64,000 nt of DNA from Calocera cornea HHB12733 (Eukaryota > Basidiomycota > Dacrymycetes > Dacrymycetales > Dacrymycetaceae): positions 1-64,000 of the forward strand of contig KV423941.1 of NCBI GenBank assembly GCA_001632435.1, in the 5' to 3' direction. The notes under the pieces are model-generated. The model had not been told where the DNA came from and did no database searches. It worked only from the letters and a program-made list of their open reading frames with translations. The position numbers were made by a program, and so were the translations under genes. Below are positions 56,310 to 64,000 of this stretch, in pieces (within the stretch, counting starts at the first letter, position 1; the number at the start of each line of letters is the position of its first letter).

Positions 56310-58205
56310 ATGCACTACCGTCCATCACCGGCGTCAATACCTCTACCGCTGTCGAATCCGCTCAGCCCAGCGGTCCCGTTCCACGAAGTCGACGCACGAC
56401 CTCAAACCCTGATCGATCTTCTTCCGTCGAATGTCAGAGATCTACAAGACCTTGGGCGGGTTGATCTGGAGCTGCTGAGGAGGGCGATGGATGATGACGG
56501 GAATTCGAGTGTTGCCGGGCGATCTGTGGCGGACGACGATGAGGAGCAAGATGTAGCGGAAGGCGTCGCACCCCAGGTACGCCTACCTGCGCACACATGT
56601 AATTCTCAGCGATTAACCACATTTCGAAGTAAAGCAAACACAAGAAGTGCCTATCGCATCCTCCACCGTACCCACTGCGGACAGCTTGTACCAAGCATTA
56701 CGATCGCCGAGCCCGGAAGCCATGCTTGGCCCCTCAACCTCCACGCCGCCTGCAGAGCAACAGGAGTTGATCAGCGGAGTTGATCCCATAACTGACGTAT
56801 GTGAGCTGTGCCATCCTCCTGTGTCGTGTTGATCGTGTATCGTAGAGCTCTGGCGAACTCACACGGTTGATGGCCCGCTACCCGATGATCATCACCGGCC
56901 CCGGCTCGGCACCACACAAGCCAGTCCGCACGATGTCGCATGAGTCGTTCATGAGCAACCTCCATCGGGCATCCGTAAGTCCGAGCTCGGTGGCGCGACA
57001 GGAGGCGGGGATGGGCTTGGGCAGTGCGGGGAAGGGGAAGGGCGTGGAGAGGAGTGGGTCCGACAGGGTTGGGCTGCCGAGTTCGGGGTCGAAATATTCG
57101 GATGAGGAGGATTATGGTGCGCTCCTTGGTGTCCACGTCCGGAACCCTGCTGATTTCCCTGTCAGGTGCTCCACTTGCGGTTGAGGAGGATATAAGCGAA
57201 GAGGAAGTACGCCACAGAGCCTCTACTGCCGTCCCTTCTCGACTAGAAGACAGCCCTCATCGATCCCGAGCTCCCAGCGAGACGCCGTCACTCGTTGCAT
57301 CATCTCCCGAGCGCACACCATCGCCACCACGGACAGCGCGCCCCGATGACTCGGGCTGGAACGCAGAGCCAGCGCTCTCGACACCCGAGCCTGACTCGCA
57401 GGAGTCGACAATATCGCCTCCGCGGAGGGGCAAGCTATCGGCCTCATTGGCACCGGTCCCATCGACCTCATACCGATCAGCGTCAACGTCTCTGTATGCC
57501 GAGCTCCAGGTATGCTGCCTAGACTCACATGTGGCCGCCGTCTAACCCCATATCTAGGCTGCAGAAGCTCGAAACGAGCGAGAGCGGGAAGCGCTCGAAC
57601 GCGAGGTGCTTCAAGCCCGGAGAGAAGCGGATGAGCTTGAACGACAATGCGAGGAACTCACGCAAATGATGTACTCGCTGGGGATGCAGCCTGTGCCATT
57701 CTCGCCCGCTGAGGGATCGTACATCTCGCCTGAGCTGGCAAGGAGTCGAAGCCCGAAGGAACAGTCGAGGAGCCCGCGAATACCTCGACAAGTTCCCTCT
57801 CCTGTGCAGAGGGACCCTGCACCACAAATGCGCACGGTTTCGTATCACAAGATGAATGGAGAGCACAGGAAGCCCGAGCGACGCGAAGAGCATCAGCACC
57901 AGGATGTCGCCCTACGAGAAGCATTGGAACGAGCTGCTCAGACATTGTCACTCCCGATAGCAGCCCTCGATGGTGCGACATCGGCACCAGCGCGCTCGCC
58001 GAACCCGTACGAGCCCCGATCGCTTGACGACGTTGTTCGAGCGATGGATTTCCTGCGATCAGCAGACTCGTTGATCTGGAAAGGTCGACGAGAAACTGGG
58101 CGGATGTCAGGCCGAGCAGGCGACTCGGTCTTCGCGGAGGAGAACGTGCAAGCGCTGCGGGAGCGGCTGGGCATGTGGGAGCGGGTCGTGCGAAGTAAAC
58201 GATGA
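56310..58205 (+). CDS. Coiled-coil, Ser/Pro-rich protein of unknown function
   Basis: I do not recognise the family. Five exons give about 540 residues. MHYRPSPASIPLPLSN opens a helical segment with VRDLQDLGRVDLELLRRAMD. Two introns follow, flanking TADSLYQALRSPSPEAM and RLMARYPMIITGPGSAPHK. Several hundred Ser/Pro/Glu-rich, probably disordered residues follow. The last exon starts with a strong coiled coil (RNEREREALEREVLQARREADELERQ, about 40 residues, heptad pattern), then a Ser-Pro-rich linker, an amphipathic ALREALERAAQTLSLPIAAL, and a C-terminal helix ending GMWERVVRSKR. This fits a scaffolding or microtubule-associated role, but nothing in the sequence proves it. The stop is at 58205. 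Confidence 0.6.
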
Positions 58206-58295
58206 ACGATGAGAATGTAAATGTCCTTGCTCTCGTGAATTGCGATCTGCCTAACTGGATGGACTACTCTACACATATGTACTGTATCATTGCCT

Positions 58296-58322
58296 TGCAT
58301 ACCCATACCCATACCCATACCC
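58296..58322. repeat. ACCCAT hexanucleotide repeat
   Basis: Four ACCCAT units lie between the convergent coiled-coil and carboxypeptidase genes. Confidence 0.75.
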
Positions 58323-58396
58323 CTTGTATTGTTCTGGTCTTGTTTTGGTATGAAAAGATCGAAAGATCGTAATAGAGTCGTGAGCTCGTGGAGTGT

Positions 58397-60533
58397 CTAC
58401 GTGCTCGAGATGGGCAGCCCCCGCATCGTCTGCTCGAAGAAGGCGAGCGCGGCTTGCCCCTGTGCGAGCGAGCCGTTGACGCCATACGCAGGCACGTCGT
58501 GCCCCGCGCCCTTGACGACGACGAAGGAGAGCGGGCCGGCGTTCTTGTACTGCCCCGCCGGTTGGCCAGCGACAGCCCAGTCAGAAAGGTTCTGCAGGGC
58601 GTAGAGCGCGCTGTACCGCGTGACGAGCGCGTCGGCGGCTGCGGACACGCCCTGGTAGTTGTAGATGTAGTCGGCGTCGCCCGCGTAGAGCGTCACCCGC
58701 ACGCCAGAGTCGATCACGCTCTCGAGGTACGGGGCCGAGTTGGTCACTGTCCCCAGTCTGTCAGTGAGGCCACAGGAGGAGCACGGGAGGGGGCGGGGGA
58801 GAGCTCACTCCAGTCGCCGGTCTGGGCGAACCGGTCGTACACCGACATGCTGGTGTCGGTCCAGTTGATCGAGGGCGGGACGCCTATAGCGGACAGCAGA
58901 GCCGGGTCGTGCATGAAGTTGGTGACATCGGGCGCGTAGGGATCGCCCTGCAGCCGGCGGATCTGCACATGCCGCATGCCATCAGCACCTCGTCCGGCAC
59001 CGTGGATGATGATGAACAACGCACATCGTACTCGTCCCTCCCGCCCAGCAGCGGCGTCAGCACAAACTGGTTGCAGACCTGCTGCGCCTGCGCGCACACG
59101 ACGCCGTTCCCCGTGCCCAGGGCACCGCTCTGTGCCTGGGTAGCGTAGCACGACGCGAGGAGGTCCAGGCAGCCCCCGGGCATGTACAGGCTGTAGGTGG
59201 CGTTGCTGAGGACGGTGCTGGAGGGGGCGAGGGTGAGGTTGTACGGGTTTGTGCTGGCGTAGGCCGGGTAGGCCGGGTATTGCACGAGCGGGTTCTGCGA
59301 GAGGGGGAGGGAGAGTTAGGGGGGTGTAGGGCGGAGGGGGAGGTGAGGTGAGGTGAGGAGGGGGCACGTACAATCAGCCCATTCCCTATGCCGAGGGTGG
59401 TGAGGTTCAGCTTGATGCCCCCCATGACACCCGCGTCGATCGCCGTGTTCTGCTGCAGGATATGGCTGGGCCGCACATCAGCTTCTCCCGCGCACCCGCG
59501 GCGAACGGGCTATGACTCACTAAGCCAACGCAGACCCGACATGCCCGCCGTACCCCTCGGTCCACACGCCCAAGCTGGCATTAACGAGCCGCGCAAACCG
59601 CTGGTCCTTCAGGAACACCTGCATGAGCTGCCACAGGTCCGCAGCAGCGGACACGGAGGAATTGGCGCGCTCGAGCCCGTAGGAGAAGCCGGTCCCGACG
59701 GGCTGGTCGATGATGAGCAGGTTGGAGGTGTTGGACCAGGAGTAGGGGTTGAGCGTCGTGTTCGTGCCGGCGGAGTCGAGCCGGCAGGGGCCGAGCTGGA
59801 AGAGGCTGGGCATGCTTGAGCTTCCCGGCTGTGCACGCACACTTCAGTCAGCACCCCGACTTAGGCATGGGAATAGCGAAAGGGAAGGACGCACCCCGCC
59901 ATTGAACCACACCGCGAGCGGGGCATCCTCCTCCCCGCTGCGCGCCGCAAAGTACCACCAGAAGAGGCTCTGGTTGACGGCGATGTCCGCGTACCCGCTG
60001 GCCGAGAACACCCCGGGCGTCGTCTCGCACACACCGGGGTTGGACACGTACCGCAGTGCGCCGACGGTGATGTTTGTGTTTGTGTCTGTGCTGTTGCTCG
60101 GGTCGGCGGCGAGGGTGAGGAGGTGCGGGGAGAGGGAGGCGGGGAGCGGCGCTGCCAGATTGAGGTTGAGGTTGAGGTTGAGCCCTGCCAGCAGGGAGGC
60201 GAGGGGCGTCCAGATGGTCGGCGCCTTAGGCACAGCAGCGAGGTCCAGCCCCAATCCGAGCCCGAGCCCCAGGCTGAGGGTGAGGTTCCCCAGCAGGCCC
60301 GCGAGGGGCGTCCACACCGTCGGGGACTTGGGCACGGCGGTGAGCTGGAGGTTGAGCCCTGCGAGGAGGGAGGCGAGGGGCGTCCAGACTGTGGGCGCGT
60401 GCGGGACGCGGGCGGTGATGCCGCCCAGGATGCCGTCGACGACGGGGGCGCGGGCGGCGGTGGGGAGGGAGGCGTGGAGGAGGAGGAGGAGGAGGGTGAG
60501 CAGCCGGCCTGGGCTGCGCAGGGCGGGGATCAT
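58397..60533 (-). CDS. Serine carboxypeptidase-like protein, catalytic Ser replaced by Gly
   Basis: S10-family homologue, a secreted or vacuolar alpha/beta hydrolase that normally removes C-terminal residues. ATG 60533 starts a signal peptide with an LLTLLLLLLHASL core. Residues about 43-121 hold three copies of a PT-V/I-WTPLA-S/G-LL unit absent from the adjacent paralog. The mature domain shows WFNGG-PGSSSM (intron between), LLIIDQPVGTGFSYG, GIGNGLI, the Asp motif YAGDADYIYNY and the His motif GAGHDVPAYG. The catalytic serine box, GESYGG in the family and TESYGG in the paralog, reads TEGYGG (codons GAG GGG TAC, 59560-59540). The nucleophile is therefore missing while Asp and His are kept. 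Intron borders otherwise match the neighbour and no frameshift is seen. It is probably a pseudoenzyme or an acquired non-catalytic role. Confidence 0.85.
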
Positions 60534-61047
60534 CTTGCTCCCTCTGCTTTTGGTGCGACTGCGACTGTTGCCCGTGCGTGTCCTGGGGCCGTTCCTGTTC
60601 CCGTTCTTGCGCAGCGCAGGAGGTGGGGACGTCCCTCTGCCTCGGGCAAGTGCAGCAAAGCTTCCATGTCTGGCCACACCGTCGTGGGGCTATAAGAGGG
60701 TGTCGGATGGGGCGTCCTGCCAGGGGAGGATCGACCGGACGAGGACAGGCAGCGGGCGGGGCGAGGGGCAGGGGGAGGGCAAGGGAGCAAGCTTTCGGCG
60801 CTAATTGCAGGGGGTCAGGGACACTGGCCAGGCTCGCTAATTGGTGGGTTGCCAAGGTCCACCCACAGCCAACGTCCAGGGCAATGACAAGCAGGGCACA
60901 TTCCTGCATTCCAGCATTCCCAGGAACTCATCATTGCATTTCATTCCGTTCCGCACAGTGCTACAGTGTACCTTGTTGCACCTTGCGCCCTATGTACATA
61001 CATTCGCGTCCAGCACGCTGCAGCCAGGGCAGAGCTTGCTGACCAGG

Positions 61048-62751
61048 CTAGTACGTGCTCGTGATCGGCAGCCCCTTCATCGTCTGCGTGAAGAACACGA
61101 GCGCGGCCTGGCCCTCCGCCAGCGGGCCATTCCCGTACGCGGGCACCTCGTGCCCCGCGCCTGCGACCTGGACGAACGAGAACGTCCCCGCATTCTTGAT
61201 CATGCCCGCCGGGCTGCCCGCGACTGTCCAGTCGGAAAAGTTCCTCGCCGCGTAGATGGAGGAGAACTTTGTGTTAAGGTTCGCCGCCACGGCCTCGAAC
61301 CCCTTGTAGTTGCAGATGTAGTCCGCGTCCCCGTCGTACAGCGTCGTCCGGATCCCCGCGTTGATCACCGCCTCGAGGTAGGGCGCAGAGTTGGTCACTA
61401 TGACAATCTCATCAGCCGCATTCCTCATGCCTTGCCACATACGTTGCCCATTGACAATGAACGTTATGGAAAGGAAAATGGTTACGCACTCCAGTCGCCC
61501 GTCGCTGCAAAATTATCGTACACCGCATAGCTCGTCTCGCTCCAGTTGACAAAGCTCGGCACGCCGATCCGGCTCGTCAGCGCCGGGCTCCGGAGCAGCG
61601 TCGTCAGGTCGGGCGGGTACGGGTCCGGGTTGACGACGCGCACGTCGTAGTCGTTGTAGTCCCCCACGAGCGGGCTGAGCACGTACCGGTTGCAGTACTG
61701 CTGCGCCGCCGCGCAGGCCGTGTAGTTCGGCGAGCCGGTCAGGAGCGACGAGTCGTAGCACGCTGAGATCTGGTCCAGGCACCCGCCGGGCTCGGACAGC
61801 CGGATCGACGCGTTGTTCGAGATGGACGCGTTGACAAGCGGGACGGTGTACGCGTTCGAGAGCGCGTAGGCGAGGTACTGCGGGTACTGCACGAGCGGGT
61901 TCGTGAGCCCGTTGCCGATGCCAAGCGTCTGGAAGTTGAGCTTGATGCCCGATAGCATGCCCGCTTCGATCATCGCGTTCTGCTGGAGGATATGACTACG
62001 ACCGTGTTAGTAGTCAACCTTTGCCCAGAACGAACTCGACGTACTAGGCAACTGCCGGCCCGTAATGGCCTCCATAGCTCTCGGTCCAGACCGCAAACTG
62101 GTTCCTCTGGAGATGCGCAAACTTCGGGTCGCTCAAGAACATCTGCAGGAGCGTCCACACACCCTCGGCCGCCTCGGCGGCCGTGCCGACGTTCGCGGTG
62201 CCGTAGGAGAAGCCGACGGTCGTAGGCTGGTCGATGAATAGCATGTTGCTGTACTCGTTCCACCCGTACGGGTTCAGCGTGTAGTTCAACCCGTCGGTCG
62301 TGACGCGGCACGGGCCGAGCTCTTGGAAGAGGCCGAGCATGCTCGAGCTCCCAGGCTGCATGCAGCCACGGAAAGGCTATCAGTGCGGTTATCGTAGTGT
62401 AGCGGGAGACGTAGGGCGCACCCCTCCGTTCATCCAGATCGACAACGGCGCGTTGTACGGGTCGTTCCTCGCCGCAAAGAACCAGAAGAACAAGCTCTGA
62501 TTATACGCGATATCCGCGTACCCGCTCGCCTGGTACACCCCGGGCGTCGTCTCGCACACGCCCGAGTTCTCCACGTACCGGAGCGGGGAGCTGCCCGAGG
62601 CGTACTCCGTGCTGGGAGGGGCGAACGTGTACAATGGGCGGGTGAGCAGCTCGTCCCGCACATCGCCGATCACGTTGTTGATGCGCGGGAACTGGGAGGC
62701 GAGTGCGCCCAGGGCGGGGAGGAGGGCCACAAGCGGGGCCAGTAGCTGCAT
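61048..62751 (-). CDS. Serine carboxypeptidase (S10)
   Basis: Secreted or vacuolar exopeptidase. ATG 62751 begins MQLLAPLVALLPALGALASQ, a signal peptide. Motifs in order are ENSGVCETTPGVYQASGYAD, IWMNGG-PGSSSM (intron after GG), LFIDQPTTVGFSYG, the nucleophile box WTESYGGHYGPA, GIGNGLTNPLVQYPQYL and PSFVNWSETSYAV. The acid motif is YDGDADYICNYKG and the base motif GAGHEVPAYG. The Ser-Asp-His triad is complete, unlike the tandem paralog 0.5 kb away with which it shares intron positions. The length is about 500 residues. Several N-x-S/T sites (ASISNNAS, VNWSETS) suggest glycosylation. The last exon ends with TSTY and stop at 61048. Confidence 0.92.
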
Positions 62752-63708
62752 CGTGTCTGCACTGCGGGCGGTCAACAGCGTTGATCGATCGCCAGAAGAG
62801 CAGCATTATATATCCCAGCGTGCGCTCTGGGATAACGTTTGCGAAGGCTGGGCCAAGATGCCAGGTGAACAATACCAACAATGCGCACATCCCGGAGAGG
62901 CCGCATCGCAGGAAGCATCATAACACTTCCCCAACGCCCCAGAAGCATGAGACAGTGCATGAGCGCGCGCTTGATGCATTATCGCCATGTGAGTCTTGGG
63001 CGGTTGGGCTGGGAGGATCTATCAGCCTGCCAGGGGAAGGAAGTGTGCTGTCAAGCTGAAGAAGACAAGCTGACTAGGACGGCTTATCATCGACACGAGC
63101 GAGGTGGACATTGAATGCAGCCCGAATACGGAGATGCTGTCTCGAATGTTCTCTCCGGTGTCATTGTCGGCGAAGATAATTCCCGGACGATATCGGACAC
63201 CACAGGCAGCAAGAATGGTAGCAATTGAAGAGGAGAAGACAGAGCTGTCCTGGTCGTGGAAGCAGAGGCTGCGAAGGAAGCCCGCGCGAGCCGCGCGACG
63301 CGGCCGGAATGCGAGAGGAAGAAGTCGGGAAGCGGCGCGGGGAGGCACGAGGTCGCTTCTAGTCCCCGGCTTGCGAAGCTGTTAACTCTCTGCCATGTGG
63401 CTCAGGTCCTATCGGCTCCACGGGTTGAAAGTAGACAATCGACAATGAAGCTCGTGGCCTGCAGAGAATCAGTAAGGGGAAGACGGTTGCCTGGAAGTTT
63501 GACTCGTCACGTGACCGCATATAGCTAGCCCCCTCAAAGGTCAACGAGGCAGGTAGAGTTCACAGCTTTCGCGAGATTCACGAGCGAGGGGCACAAATAA
63601 GTGTTGTGGCAGTAATAGTTGACTTTGATTGATTCTGGTATAGCACTACACTAGGCTAGAATACAGCGGGCATTACATCGACACCGGCAGACGGGGAAAG
63701 AAATCCGT
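62752..63708. other. Intergenic region before the CsbD-like gene
   Basis: About 950 bases without a supported gene. Open frames overlap on both strands and show no domain. Upstream elements of the carboxypeptidase gene and the 3' flank of the next gene are here. Confidence 0.35.
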
Positions 63709-64000
63709 TTACGAGTTGATGTTCTGCTTGGTCTCGCCCTTGCTTTCCTGGACGTTACCTGAGCGTATCGTTAGATCTCTATTAAGCACATATATGCAGC
63801 ATTCAACATACCCGAAGCCTGCTGCGACTTGTCACCGGTGATGGCACCGACGATGGAGTCCTTCTTGCCCTCGAGGCGGTCGACACCACCCTCAACCCAG
63901 CCCTGGGCCTGGGCCGCGTTGTACTCGGCCTCGCCCTGGGCGTGCTCCTCCTTGCCGGACTGCTGCCACGAGGTGGCGCCGGTCAGGTTGCCAATGGTCT
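63709..64000 (-). CDS. CsbD-like / cruciform-DNA recognition protein, 3' part
   Basis: The 5' end lies beyond the window. The protein read inward is rich in Gln, Ala, Gly and Lys. Blocks are NLTGATSWQQSGKEEHAQGE, AEYNAAQAQGWVEGGVDRLE, KKDSIVGAITGDKSQQASG and, after a GTATGT intron (63757-63812), NVQESKGETKQNINS, with TAA at 63711-63709. Repeated G-x2-D/Q-x-L-E-G-K/Y-x-D-S-V-V-G-A-x-T-G-D-K blocks are typical of fungal mismatch/cruciform-DNA recognition proteins (Hmp1 type) and of the bacterial CsbD stress family. These are small, very abundant, often stress-induced proteins with low sequence complexity. Whether the true role is DNA binding is uncertain. Confidence 0.8.

Overview
This is a nuclear contig from a filamentous basidiomycete, most likely an agaricomycete. 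Nearly all genes carry several short introns of about 45 to 90 bases with GTRNGY donors and YAG acceptors. The recognisable proteins (division-1 chitin synthase, RepHel Helitron, S10 carboxypeptidases, a CsbD-like cruciform-DNA protein) fit that group. There is no ribosomal RNA, no convincing tRNA and no CRISPR. One stretch of 823 N (41939-42761) is an assembly gap. Exon structures were deduced by hand from splice signals and frame continuity, so gene starts and small exons are less certain than the domains.

Layout. Bases 1-1860 are low-complexity, TCGA-rich DNA. Bases 1865-4859 hold a broken copy and then a complete copy of a MARF1-like NYN-domain nuclease on the minus strand. A chitin synthase follows (5168-8636, minus), then an intact Helitron with a 1.86-kb-codon replicase-helicase and a downstream 320-bp tandem array (about 9.5-16.8 kb). 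From 17 to 45 kb lies an accessory-looking island of multi-exon genes: a Rad9-like clamp subunit, a diverged SKP1, two proteins that may share a strand-rich C-terminal module, a degenerate RNase III-like protein with a dsRNA-binding motif, a large nuclear zinc-cluster protein, several unrecognised proteins, a complete PIF1 helicase, two tandem F-box/nucleotidyltransferase-like paralogs and an F-box/LRR-type protein beside the gap. From 45.9 kb the DNA is GC-rich: SET-domain protein, membrane-anchored aspartic protease, two more tandem NYN genes (plus strand), a coiled-coil protein, two tandem serine carboxypeptidases (one lacking its catalytic serine) and the 3' part of a CsbD/Hmp1-like gene at the edge.

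The most interesting theme is the NYN family. Three spliceable genes and one remnant sit in two clusters 46 kb apart in opposite orientation. All three keep the acidic NYN residues and share an unrecognised C-terminal region. Two begin with MGN plus a nearby cysteine, a classic myristoylation/palmitoylation signal, and the third begins with a hydrophobic segment. This suggests a membrane-tethered RNase family, possibly acting on foreign or transposon RNA. Together with the dsRNA-binding RNase III-like protein and the Helitron this hints at RNA-level conflict, but that link is inference.
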